A stretch of 64,000 bases of DNA from DASUAS01 sp963809795. Lineage in GTDB: Bacteria; Actinomycetota; Acidimicrobiia; IMCC26256; DASPTH01. Of the stretch, positions 1 through 7,810 are shown piece by piece. The DNA lies in contig CAWELN010000028.1 of NCBI GenBank assembly GCA_963809795.1, positions 4,005-68,004 of the forward strand. Reading direction: 5' to 3'. Within the stretch, counting starts at the first letter, position 1. Every line of letters starts with the position of its first letter. Under the pieces are notes generated by a model, which saw only the letters and a program-made list of their open reading frames with translations, searched no databases and was not told the DNA's origin. The translations under genes and the position numbers were made by a program.

Positions 1-555
1 AGCGACGCGCACGTGCTCGCGGTCGACCGAGACCACTGCAAGCTCTACGAGCTGTTCGCGGCGAGCCGGGGCACGAGCCGTTGGTCGGCCGACTCCGGCG
101 CGGTGTTCGATCTCACGTCGAACGCGTTGCGGCCCGAAGGGTGGACGTCGGCCGACGCCGCCGGGCTCCCGATCTTCCCGGGTCTCGTCCGCTACGACGA
201 GGTGGCGAGCGGTCACATCGACCACGCGCTGCGCTTCACGGTGTCGAAGTCGCAGCAGGCCTATCTGCACCCGGCGACGCACGACGCGTCGTCGAGCACC
301 GACCCCAACCTCCCGCCGATGGGGCTGCGCCTGCGACTCAAGGCGAGCTTCAACACGTCGTCGTTCACCGGCCAGGCGCGCGTCGTGCTCGACGCGCTCA
401 AGAAGTACGGGATGATCGTCGCCGACAACGGCAGCAACTGGTTCATCAGCGGCGCGCAGGACACGCGATGGAACGACACCGACCTCGACCAGCTCAAGAC
501 GGTGCCCGGGAGCGCGTTCGAGGTCGTGAACACGGGCGAGTCGCTGCACAAGTAG
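1..555 (+). CDS. conserved hypothetical protein, 5' end outside the window
   Basis: The reading frame is already open at base 1 and ends with TAG at 553-555, so the N-terminus is missing; the GTG at 13 is internal. The visible 184 residues have motifs I know from a family of uncharacterised, often secreted proteins of actinobacteria and proteobacteria: VDRDxCxLYELF near the start, then GSGAVFDL-like, NALRPxGWTSADAAGLPI, PGLVRYDE, HALRFTV, PPMGLRLRLKA and YGMIVADNGSNW. No enzymatic function is known to me. It reads in the same direction as the DUF427 gene 26 bp downstream, which has its own -10 box and so is probably transcribed separately. Confidence 0.75.
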   Translation, partial: SDAHVLAVDRDHCKLYELFAASRGTSRWSADSGAVFDLTSNALRPEGWTSADAAGLPIFPGLVRYDEVASGHIDHALRFTVSKSQQAYLHPATHDASSSTDPNLPPMGLRLRLKASFNTSSFTGQARVVLDALKKYGMIVADNGSNWFISGAQDTRWNDTDLDQLKTVPGSAFEVVNTGESLHK

Positions 556-581
556 CGCGCACCCGCACCTACAGTCGACCG

Positions 582-1088
582 GTGCGCTTCTCCACCCGTC
601 CCGACCCGGAGCCGGTCGGTCCGGGCCAGGAGTCGGCGTGGGACTACCCCCGTCCGCCGCGCGTGGAGCCGGTGCCCGTTCGGCTCACGGTGGTGCTCGG
701 CGGCGTCACCCTCGCCGACACGACGCGCGGGTTCCGGGTGCTCGAGACCAGCCACCCGCCCAACTACTACTTCCCGCCCGACGACATCACGCCGGGGGCG
801 CTGACGCCCGGCGGCGGCGGTTCGTTCTGCGAGTGGAAGGGCCGCGCGCACTACTTCACCGTGCACGGCGGCGAACGCGTCGAGGAGGCGGCCGCGTGGG
901 CGTACGCCACACCGAGCCCCGCGTTCGCCGTCATCACCGACCACGTCGCGTTCTACGCCGGCCGCATGGACGCCTGCTTCGTCGACGGCGAGCGCGTCGC
1001 CCCCCAACCCGGTGGCTTCTACGGCGGTTGGATCACCAGCCGCGTCGTCGGCCCGTTCAAGGGCGGTCCCGGCTCCCGCGGCTGGTGA
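582..1088 (+). CDS. DUF427 domain protein
   Basis: The 168-residue product matches the DUF427 family (small beta-rich proteins of unknown function, common in actinobacteria). Diagnostic features are the ETSHPPNYYFPPDDI-like segment, the CEWKGRAHYF core and the C-terminal FYAGRMDACFVDGE then GGFYGGWIT stretch. The GTG at 582 is chosen because a TACAGT -10 box (570-575) ends exactly 6 bases before it, the leaderless arrangement seen throughout this window, and because all family motifs lie downstream. It is followed by a 15-bp-stem palindrome and then by the convergent Fpg/Nei gene. Confidence 0.85.
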   Translation: MRFSTRPDPEPVGPGQESAWDYPRPPRVEPVPVRLTVVLGGVTLADTTRGFRVLETSHPPNYYFPPDDITPGALTPGGGGSFCEWKGRAHYFTVHGGERVEEAAAWAYATPSPAFAVITDHVAFYAGRMDACFVDGERVAPQPGGFYGGWITSRVVGPFKGGPGSRGW

Positions 1089-1112
1089 CCCCACCATCCG
1101 CCCGTCTCGAGA

Positions 1113-1164
1113 CGAACATCCGGCAGTCGACCCGCGCATGTGGCCGCGAACTGCCGGATGTTCG
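1113..1164. terminator. long perfect inverted repeat between convergent genes
   Basis: Arms 1113-1127 and 1150-1164 are perfectly complementary over 15 bases (left arm CGAACATCCGGCAGT) around a 22-base loop. It lies between the stop of the DUF427 gene (1088) and the stop of the convergent Fpg/Nei gene (1275). No T-tract follows on either strand, so it may be an actinobacterial hairpin terminator acting both ways or a palindromic repeat element. Confidence 0.5.
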
Positions 1165-1274
1165 GGGGGAACGGGGCGTTCCCGTCGACGCCGGCTCGCC
1201 GTTCAAGGCTCCCGCCCACGTGGTCGAGCACCAGCGCCGGACCAGCCGGTTCTCGAGGCCGGCGGGCGCGACGC

Positions 1275-2114
1275 CTACTTGACCAGGCGCGACATCCGGC
1301 GGTCGGCGAGCACCTTGCCGCCGGTCTGGCAGTTCGGGCAGTAGGCGACCTCGTGCGACTCGTAGCTCACCCGGCGCAGCGTCTCCCCACACCGAGGACA
1401 GGGGGATCCGTAGCGCGCGTGCACCTCGAAGTGCTCGCCCAGCTTCGGTTGCGACAGCCCGCCGGTGCGGGAGCGCTCGCGCTCGAGTCCGTCGCGCATG
1501 ACCTCACGGATCGCGTCGAGGAGGCGGGCGCGGGCGTCGTCGTCGAGCGAGGCGAGTGACGCGTACGGCGAGAGCCGGGCGCGCCACAGCGCGTCGTCGG
1601 CGTAGCCCCGGCCGACGCCCGACACCGTGCGCTGGTCGCGCAGCAGCGTGTGCACGCGGCGCCGGTCGTCGCCGTGGAGGATGATCTCGGCGAACTCGTC
1701 GGAGTCCGGTTCGGGCCCGAGCCGCTCGAGCGGCCCGTCGTCGCCGGGCGCCAGCACCCACCACGCGGCCTTCCGCTCGTGGCCGTACTCCCGCACCAGC
1801 ACCGCGGGCGCGTCGGCGAAGCGGAGGCGCACCACCGATCCCTTCGCCCGGGTCTTCTTCGGCGGGTCCTCGAGGTCGAGCCGGCCGGCCTGCGACAGGT
1901 GCAGGAGGATGCGGCCGGCGTCACCGAAGTCGAGGATCAGGTACTTGGCCCGCCGCCCCACCGACTCGACCCTGCGGCCGAGCAGGGACTCCGGCGCGGG
2001 GGTGACCGTCTTCAGCGCCGAGAACCCCAGCGGCTCGACGCCCTCGAGCACCGCCCCGGTGACGGCGTCACCGAGGCGCTCGGCCAACGCCTCCATCTGC
2101 GGCAGCTCGGGCAC
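1275..2114 (-). CDS. formamidopyrimidine-DNA glycosylase family protein (Fpg/Nei)
   Basis: DNA base-excision-repair glycosylase/AP lyase of the Fpg/Nei (H2TH) fold, 279 aa, normal family length. The protein begins with PELP after the GTG start, giving the catalytic N-terminal proline and the following glutamate. A conserved lysine lies in RRAKYLILDF near residue 57, the H2TH region is around residues 150-200, and a C-terminal zinc finger has CPRC and CPNC pairs followed by the DNA-contacting arginine segment. The usual HLGMTG loop reads HLSQAG here, so substrate range (Fpg or Nei-like) cannot be assigned. It starts 6 bp after the stop of the ABC1 kinase gene, so the two are probably cotranscribed. 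Confidence 0.9.
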   Translation of the reverse strand: MPELPQMEALAERLGDAVTGAVLEGVEPLGFSALKTVTPAPESLLGRRVESVGRRAKYLILDFGDAGRILLHLSQAGRLDLEDPPKKTRAKGSVVRLRFADAPAVLVREYGHERKAAWWVLAPGDDGPLERLGPEPDSDEFAEIILHGDDRRRVHTLLRDQRTVSGVGRGYADDALWRARLSPYASLASLDDDARARLLDAIREVMRDGLERERSRTGGLSQPKLGEHFEVHARYGSPCPRCGETLRRVSYESHEVAYCPNCQTGGKVLADRRMSRLVK

Positions 2115-2120
2115 CGCGAC

Positions 2121-3871
2121 CTACCCGTCCCCCCGCCGGCGGCGCCGGCGGCTCTGGCGCTCGCGCTGGCGCTGCAGCTTCCGCCGGACCTCGTCGCGGC
2201 GGGCCTGCAGGTCGCGGAACGTGAGCGTCTCGGTGTCGGAGTCGACGAGGAAGGCGGCCTTCATCGCGACGGGATCGGGCGCGGCCTGGCTGGCGTCGAT
2301 GCCGACCTCGCGCAGGATCCGGTCGCCGTGGGTCTCTGCGAAGTAGGCGTAGATGCTCATCATCTGCTGGAGCATGTCGAGGTCGGGGGCCAGGATCGCG
2401 GTGGCGCTGTTGAGGAACATGGTGTTCTTGACGAACAGCATGAGCTCCTTCGGCACCCGCGCGCCGTAGCCCAGCAGCTTCTTGGTGACCTCGCGCATCT
2501 CGTTCATGAGGTCGTCGGCCGACATCTGCGTGGGATCCTTGACCGGTCCGTCGAGCTCGAGGTCGCGTGCGAGCGCGTCGAGGTCGACGTCGGGAGGGAA
2601 GGCGCCGAGGTCGCGGAGGGCGGCGAGCTGCCCCCGCTGGTCCCCGGTGGTGCCGAACATCAGGAGGCGCAGGAAGGCCAGGCGCTGAGGCTCGGAGAGC
2701 CGACCGGTCATCCCGAAGTCGAACAGGGCGGTGCGACCGTCGGGCTGGACGACGAGGTTGCCGCCGTGGAGGTCGCCGTGGAAGACGCCGTAGATCATGG
2801 CGCCCTCGAGCGAGGCGATGAGGCCCGCCTGCAGCAGGGCGTGGGTGTCGATCCCGGCGGCCTGCATCGACTCGACGTCGTCGAAGGCGAAGCCGTCGAG
2901 GCGCTCCATGACCAGCACCCGCTTGGTGATCAGGGTGGGGTGGGGGCGGGGCACGATGATCCCCCGCTGTTCGGTCTCGGCCAGCACGCGCGCGATGTCG
3001 AGCATGTTCTGCGCCTCGAGCCGGAAGTCGAGCTCCTCGATGACGGTCTCGGCGAACAGCTCGACCAGCGCCGGCGGGTTGGCCAGCGCGGTCACGGGGA
3101 TGCGCCCGATGAGCCGGGGCGCCAGCCACGACAGGGCGGCGATGTCGTCGCGGAACAGCTGGGCCACCCGGGGCCGCTGCACCTTGACCACGACCTCTTC
3201 ACCGGTGCGCAGGCGGGCGGCGTGGACCTGGGCGATCGACGCCGCCGCGATCGGGGTCTCGTCGAACCACTCGAACAGCTCCTCGAGCGAACCGCCGAGG
3301 TCGATCTCGACCACCGCGCGGACGTCGGCGAAGGGCTCGGGCGGCACCTGGTCGCGCAGGAGCTTGAACTCGGAGACCAGCTCGTCGGGGAACAGGCCCT
3401 CGCCACCGGAGACGATCTGGCCGAGCTTCACGTAGCTCGAGCCCAGCCGCTCGAACGCGGTGCGCAGCCGCCGGGAGATGCCGGCGCGTGACGACGGCCG
3501 CCGCCACTCGAACAGCATCCACCCCGCCAGCGCGCCGCCGATCTCGACGAGGGTGCGACTGAGCCGACCGAGCGGTGGCACCCGGCCCGGCGCGAGCAGG
3601 CGCGGCACCTCGCGGCGGGTGCCGCGGCGGATGCGGTCGATGTCCCACTGCCAGGGCAGCTGCTCGGGATCGAGGACCCACGGCCCGTGATCGCTGAACG
3701 CACCGAAGACGAGGTCGGCGGCCGGCTCCGGGACACCGGGCAGCGCAGGCTCCGGACACCCGGCAGCGCAGGCTCCCGGACACCGGGCAGCGCAGGCTCC
3801 GGGACACCCGGCAGCGCAGGCTCCCGGACACCGGGCAGCGCAGGCTCGGTCACGGGCTCCGGTGCGGTCAT
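2121..3871 (-). CDS. ABC1/UbiB-family atypical kinase, with -1 frameshift in an N-terminal repeat
   Basis: AarF/UbiB/COQ8-type ATPase. An intact frame runs from a GTG at 3608 (495 aa) and shows the KLGQ motif, the alanine-rich AAAS loop replacing a P-loop, VVVKVQRP (catalytic Lys), EELDFR, HGDLHGGN (catalytic loop) and DFG. Coding-quality sequence continues upstream: reading back gives DHGPWVLDPEQLPWQWDIDR, and restoring one base in the second copy of a 24-bp repeat (3748-3770, 23 bp long) joins it to an ATG at 3871 followed by TAPEPVTEPALPGV. A TAGCGT -10 box lies at 3882-3887. The real protein is therefore probably about 583 residues, with a proline-rich octapeptide repeat at its N-terminus. 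The break is either an assembly error or slippage. It precedes Fpg/Nei in an operon. The substrate is unknown; family members act in isoprenoid-lipid homeostasis. Confidence 0.85.
3724..3842 (-). repeat. five tandem 24-bp units encoding EPALPGV(R/P)
   Basis: Units at 3724-3747, 3748-3770, 3771-3794, 3795-3818 and 3819-3842. They alternate slightly (CCGGG/CCCGG), and the second is one base short (23 bp), which breaks the reading frame of the ABC1 kinase gene. A sixth partial unit follows. Because 24 is a multiple of three, gain or loss of whole units would leave the frame intact. Confidence 0.9.
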
Positions 3872-3944
3872 GGGATGGGTAACGCTAGACGGCCCCGACC
3901 GCATCCCGATCCCGCGGGCGACGCGCTCGGGCCCGGACGCGACG

Positions 3945-3981
3945 GGGCCCGGCCGTGCGCACCACCGCACTGGCCGGGCCC
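3945..3981 (-). terminator. probable hairpin terminator of the Rpf-like gene
   Basis: Perfect 10-bp arms GGGCCCGGCC (3945-3954) and GGCCGGGCCC (3972-3981) around a 17-base loop, 52 bp beyond the stop of the minus-strand Rpf-like gene and upstream of the ABC1 kinase promoter. There is no T-tract, as is common in high-GC actinobacteria. Confidence 0.45.
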
Positions 3982-4032
3982 TATCGTCGACCCGCCGGAC
4001 GGCCGCAGCCGCCCGCGCTCAGTCGTGTGGCG

Positions 4033-4644
4033 TCAGCAGCCGCCGCCCCACGGCGCGGCGCCCTGTTGCGCGTAGAGCGCTTGGGCCATCGCGTCCTGGT
4101 CTGCCGGAGCAGCCTGCGCGGGGTCTACCCCCACGAGGTCCGGCCGTCCCGACGACGACGCAACGCCGTTCCAGGTACCGGGCATGAACTGGTATGCACC
4201 AGCCGCGCCGGACCCGCCGGAGTTGTAGATCCCGTAGTTGCCGCCGCTCTCACGCTGACGGACGCACGACAGGAAGTCGCCGGGGTTGGTGTTGGAGTAC
4301 ACCGAATTCGAGACCGGTCGGGAGGTCGTCGCCGCCGCCTGCGCCTCGGCCGCCGCTTGGGCTTCCGCTGCGCTCACGGCGAGGATGTAGTCGACGACCT
4401 TCTTCTGGGTCTCTTTGTAGAGCACGTAGTCCTGAATCGCCTTCGCTTCCGTTTCGAATTGGACCTTGAGGTCCTCACCGTCGGAGCTCAGACGGGGGTC
4501 AGCGGCGATCGGCCGCTCCGCATGGAGCTTGTCGAGTTTTGGACCACGTGAGTGCTCGGCGTCGGACGGGGCCGCGGCGGCAACACCGGCCGCGATCGCC
4601 ACGACGCACAGCGGTATCGCAAAGAGCAACACTCGCTTGCGCAT
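4033..4644 (-). CDS. secreted Rpf-like/lytic transglycosylase family protein
   Basis: 203-aa exported cell-wall enzyme. Residues 1-25 form a signal peptide (basic MRKR, hydrophobic stretch, AAAA cleavage region). Residues 45-105 are an alanine/glutamate-rich, probably coiled-coil stretch. The C-terminal domain carries the transglycosylase signature CVRQRESGGNYGIYNSG followed by AAGAYQFMPGTWN, with the ESGG glutamate as the expected catalytic acid; this matches the resuscitation-promoting-factor/transglycosylase-like family that cleaves peptidoglycan glycan strands. A strong Shine-Dalgarno (AAAGGAGAA) precedes the ATG, so unlike many neighbours this mRNA has a leader. It is probably monocistronic. 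Confidence 0.85.
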   Translation of the reverse strand: MRKRVLLFAIPLCVVAIAAGVAAAAPSDAEHSRGPKLDKLHAERPIAADPRLSSDGEDLKVQFETEAKAIQDYVLYKETQKKVVDYILAVSAAEAQAAAEAQAAATTSRPVSNSVYSNTNPGDFLSCVRQRESGGNYGIYNSGGSGAAGAYQFMPGTWNGVASSSGRPDLVGVDPAQAAPADQDAMAQALYAQQGAAPWGGGC

Positions 4645-4897
4645 GTGGTTCTCCTTTCTGTGTACGAGCCCGCCCGCGCGCGCGGAGAGGCATGGGTTGG
4701 TTGGGGGAAACGGGAGAGCTCGACCGCCGGGTACTACACGGGTGAACTTCCCGGGGCGTCACGCTAATGGAGCGTTCGACTTCCCCGGCAATCGGGGTCC
4801 TGGCAAATCGTGCAAACACCACGATACCGGACGGAGCCGGCCAAGGGCCCCGGTGTGCGCGCGGGGCGTGCGCGCGCCGGGGTCGGCGGCGCGGCCG
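4645..4897. other. intergenic region with GC-rich leader of the Rpf-like gene
   Basis: The 253 bp between the divergent Rpf-like gene and the secreted-protein gene contain the SD of the former (about 4650-4658) and a near-repeat of ACTTCCCGG and ACTTCCCCGG starting at 4746 and 4779 on the plus strand, 33 bases apart. The TAGGGT -10 box of the plus-strand gene begins at 4898. I looked for the c-di-AMP (ydaO) riboswitch often found before rpf genes and did not find its conserved core. Confidence 0.4.
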
Positions 4898-4909
4898 TAG
4901 GGTGCCACC

Positions 4910-5356
4910 GTGACCCGACGCCGGGCCCTGGTGGGTGCGATCGCGGTGTTCTCCCTGGTCAGCGGCCTGGCGTTCCCGCCGACGGCGGGCGCGGCGACGA
5001 GTACGCCCGGCGTGACCGCCGAGTTGGTGCTGTCGTCACGACGCGTCCCCGCGGGCACGCCGCTGCGGGGCAGGCTGGTCCTCACCAACCGGGGCGCCGA
5101 CACCGTCGACCTCAACCAGGGGTGCGCGCCGCAGTGGGACGTCGTGCTCGGTCGCGGCACCACACCACCGCAGGTCGCGTTCGCGATGGTGTGCTCGCCC
5201 GAGCCGTTCCGCGTCGCGCCCGGTACGACGCCGCGGAGGTTCCGGGTCGACACCGCGGGCAAGCGCGCGGGGACCTACCGCGTGTTCCTCGTCGCCAGCC
5301 AGCCGTCGTTCCCGGAGGCGAAGCCGGTGAAGGTGCGGATCGTCAGCGCGCGGTGA
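4910..5356 (+). CDS. secreted hypothetical protein with Ig-like/BsuPI-like fold features
   Basis: 148 aa. A signal peptide spans residues 1-29 (TRRR basic start, hydrophobic core, cleavage near AGA-AT). The mature part resembles a single beta-sandwich domain of the type found in intracellular proteinase-inhibitor/BsuPI-like proteins: VPAGTPLRGRLVLTNRG, two cysteines (GCAP and MVCSP) that could pair, then GTYRVFLVAS near the end. Function is unknown. GTG at 4910 is preceded by TAGGGT (4898-4903) with a 6-base spacer. Its last 14 bp overlap the end of the convergent ABC ATPase gene. Confidence 0.75.
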   Translation: MTRRRALVGAIAVFSLVSGLAFPPTAGAATSTPGVTAELVLSSRRVPAGTPLRGRLVLTNRGADTVDLNQGCAPQWDVVLGRGTTPPQVAFAMVCSPEPFRVAPGTTPRRFRVDTAGKRAGTYRVFLVASQPSFPEAKPVKVRIVSAR

Positions 5357-6131
5357 CGCGCGCGGACCAGCGCGTCCCGTCGGAGTCGACGCTGACCGCG
5401 ACCCCGAAGGTGTCGGAGACCGCGGCCGACGACAGCGTCGCCGAGATCGGGCCGGCCGCGACCACCGCGCCCGCACGCAGGAGCAGCGCGTGGGTGAAGC
5501 CGGGCGGGATCTCCTCGAGGTGGTGCGTGACCATCACGAGCGGTCGCTCCCCCTGCGCCAGCTCGCCGAGCACCGCCACCAGCGACTCGCGTCCGCCCAG
5601 GTCGAGGCCGGCGCACGGCTCGTCGAACAGGAGGAGCTCGGGGTCGGCCATGAGGAGCCGGGCGACGAGCACCCGCTTGCGCTCGCCCTCGGAGAGGGTG
5701 GCCAGCTCCTGACCGACGTGGCCGGCGCACCCGACCCACCCGAGCAGGGCGTCCGCGCGCTCGTGGTCGGCGTCGGAGTAGGTGCTCCACCAGGGCTCGA
5801 GGGCGGCGTCGACGCCGGTCACCACGGCGTCGTGGGCGGTGAGCGTCGGCCGGAGGCGCTGGAGGACCGCACTGCTCGCCAGCCCGATGCGCCGACGGGC
5901 CGTCCGCACGTCGACGGTGCCGTAGCGGTCGCCGAGGACGGTGACCGACCCGCTCGACGGCGCGCGCTGGAACGAGAGGAGCCGGAGGATCGAGGTCTTC
6001 CCGGAGCCGTTCGGGCCGAGCACGGCCCACCGCTCGTCGCGCGCCGCGGTCCACGTGACGTCGCGCAGGACCACGCTGCCCTGCTCGATCAGCCCGACCC
6101 CCGAGAGGTCGAGCGCGGGACCGGTGAGCAC
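5343..6131 (-). CDS. stand-alone ABC transporter-type ATPase
   Basis: 262-aa single nucleotide-binding domain: Walker A GPNGSGKTS (about residue 39), Q-loop region, signature LSEGERKR, Walker B LLLFDEPCAGLD, and H-loop THH. The LSEGE signature (instead of LSGGQ) and overall pattern resemble the ModF/YlmA-like cytosolic ATPases. No permease or binding-protein gene is adjacent, so the partner is unknown. The GTG start at 6131 has a CATGAT -10-like box (6138-6143) 6 bases upstream, and the divergent flavoprotein gene starts at 6193, leaving only 61 bp for both promoters. Confidence 0.85.
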   Translation of the reverse strand: MLTGPALDLSGVGLIEQGSVVLRDVTWTAARDERWAVLGPNGSGKTSILRLLSFQRAPSSGSVTVLGDRYGTVDVRTARRRIGLASSAVLQRLRPTLTAHDAVVTGVDAALEPWWSTYSDADHERADALLGWVGCAGHVGQELATLSEGERKRVLVARLLMADPELLLFDEPCAGLDLGGRESLVAVLGELAQGERPLVMVTHHLEEIPPGFTHALLLRAGAVVAAGPISATLSSAAVSDTFGVAVSVDSDGTRWSARVTAR

Positions 6132-6192
6132 GGCTGGATCATGCCCGGTCCCGAGGAGCGGCCGGGGAACCGGACGCGAGTACGGTCACCCG

Positions 6193-7797
6193 GTGCGCGA
6201 CGTCGATGCAGTCGTGATCGGGGCCGGTCCCAACGGTCTCGTCGCCGCCAACATGCTCGCCGACGCCGGGTGGCGCGTCCTGGTGCTCGAGGCACAGGCC
6301 GAGCCCGGTGGAGCGGTCCGCAGCGGCGAGCTCACCCACCCCGGGTACGTGCACGACCGGTTCAGCGCCTTCTACCCGCTCGGTGTGGCGTCGCCGGTCA
6401 TGCGCGCCCTCGACCTGGAGTCGTACGGGTTGCGGTGGCGGCGCGCGCCGGCGGTCTTGGCCCACCCCACGGCCGACGGCCGCTGCGCGGTGCTGTCGAC
6501 CGACGTGGAGGCGACGGCGGCGTCGGTCCGGCAGTTCGCGGCCGGTGACGGCGACGCGTGGCGCGCGATGGCCGCCGACTTCTCCCGGTTGAGCGGGCCG
6601 CTGCTCGACGCGATGATGGCACCCATCCCACCGGTGCGCGGACCGGTGCGCCTGGCGACCACGCTCGGGCCCCGCGGCCTCCTCGAATTCACCCGCCAGG
6701 CGCTCCTGTCGGTCCGCCGCCTCGCCCAGGAGCGCTTCCGCGGCGAGGGTGCGGCGCTGCTGCTGACCGGCAACGCCATGCACAGCGACATCGGGCCCGA
6801 CGTGCCCCCGAGCGGGTTCCTCGGGTGGTTCCTCACCGGGCTGGGCCAGGAGGTCGGCTTCCCCGTCCCCGAAGGCGGCTCGGGCGAGCTCACCCATGCG
6901 CTGGTTCGCCGGCTCACGGAGCGCGGCGGCGAGGTCCGCTGCGGGGCACGGGTCGCGCGCATCGAGGTGCGCGACCGGCGCGCGGTCGCGGTGGTGCTCG
7001 CCGACGGCGAGGAGATCGCCACCCCCCGCGGGGTGCTCGCCGACGTCGGCGGGCCCGCGCTCTACCTCGACCTGGTCGGCGCCGAGCACCTGCCCGCGCA
7101 CGTGCTCGACGACCTCCGCCGCTTCCAGTACGACCTGGCGACGTTCAAGGTCGACTGGGCGCTGTCAGGGCCGATCCCGTGGCGGGCGCCGGGCGCCGAG
7201 CACGCCGGCACCGTCCACCTCGGCCACAGCATGGACGTCATCACCGCGTACGCGGCCGACCTCGCGCAGGACCGGATCCCGGCCCGGCCGTTCGTGCTCG
7301 TCGGGCAGATGAACAAGGCCGACCCGACGCGGTCGCCGGCGGGCACCGAGACGGTGTGGGCGTACAGCCACGTCCCGTTCCGGGTGCGCGGGGACGCGGG
7401 CGGAGCGCTGCGCGGCGTGTGGGACGCGAGCGAGGCCGAGGCCTACGCCGACCGGCTCGAAGCCGAGGTCGAGGCGTTCGCACCCGGCTTCCGGGCGCTG
7501 GTCACCGGCCGCCACCTGCTGCCCCCGCCCACCCTCGAGCGGCTGAACGCGAACCTCGTGGGAGGCTCGCTCGGCGGCGGCACCACCGCGCTGCACCAGC
7601 AGCTGATCTTCCGACCGATCCCGGGGCTCGGTCGCGCCGAGACGCCCGTCCGCGGGCTGTTCCTCGCGTCGTCGTCGGCGCACCCGGGTGGAGGCGTGCA
7701 CGGCGCGTGCGGCGCCAACGCGGCCCGGGCCGCGCTCTTCGCCGACCGCGTCCGCCGCGTCACCGGCCGGGCGCGGCGCGCGCTACGACGAGGGTGA
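6193..7797 (+). CDS. FAD/NAD(P)-binding phytoene-desaturase-like oxidoreductase
   Basis: 534-aa flavoprotein of the phytoene desaturase/amine oxidase superfamily. The N-terminus has the dinucleotide-binding VVIGAGPNGLVAA loop and the acidic end of beta-2 (VLEA). The C-terminus has the family's FAD-contact region (LFLASSSAHPGGGVHGACG). The substrate is unknown; relatives oxidise or saturate isoprenoid-like chains, and no carotenoid genes lie nearby. The GTG at 6193 is chosen over a longer upstream frame because TACGGT (6181-6186) sits 6 bases before it and the GAGPNG motif should be within the first 10-15 residues. It ends 13 bp from the convergent glutamate dehydrogenase. Confidence 0.85.
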   Translation: MRDVDAVVIGAGPNGLVAANMLADAGWRVLVLEAQAEPGGAVRSGELTHPGYVHDRFSAFYPLGVASPVMRALDLESYGLRWRRAPAVLAHPTADGRCAVLSTDVEATAASVRQFAAGDGDAWRAMAADFSRLSGPLLDAMMAPIPPVRGPVRLATTLGPRGLLEFTRQALLSVRRLAQERFRGEGAALLLTGNAMHSDIGPDVPPSGFLGWFLTGLGQEVGFPVPEGGSGELTHALVRRLTERGGEVRCGARVARIEVRDRRAVAVVLADGEEIATPRGVLADVGGPALYLDLVGAEHLPAHVLDDLRRFQYDLATFKVDWALSGPIPWRAPGAEHAGTVHLGHSMDVITAYAADLAQDRIPARPFVLVGQMNKADPTRSPAGTETVWAYSHVPFRVRGDAGGALRGVWDASEAEAYADRLEAEVEAFAPGFRALVTGRHLLPPPTLERLNANLVGGSLGGGTTALHQQLIFRPIPGLGRAETPVRGLFLASSSAHPGGGVHGACGANAARAALFADRVRRVTGRARRALRRG

Positions 7798-7810
7798 TGC
7801 GGCGCCGAGG

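Noticed and set aside
1650..3491. 613-codon open frame antisense to Fpg/Nei and the ABC1 kinase
   Set aside because: Spans two real genes and their intergenic gap, has no recognisable domain, and is explained by GC skew at third codon positions.
3724..3842. CRISPR-like array
   Set aside because: The 24-bp units are directly adjacent without spacers and encode an in-frame octapeptide.
4645..4897. c-di-AMP (ydaO-yuaA) riboswitch in the Rpf-like leader
   Set aside because: It is expected from biology of actinobacterial rpf genes, but the conserved GGGGUGAA and CCCGACAGCUAACC cores are missing on the minus strand.
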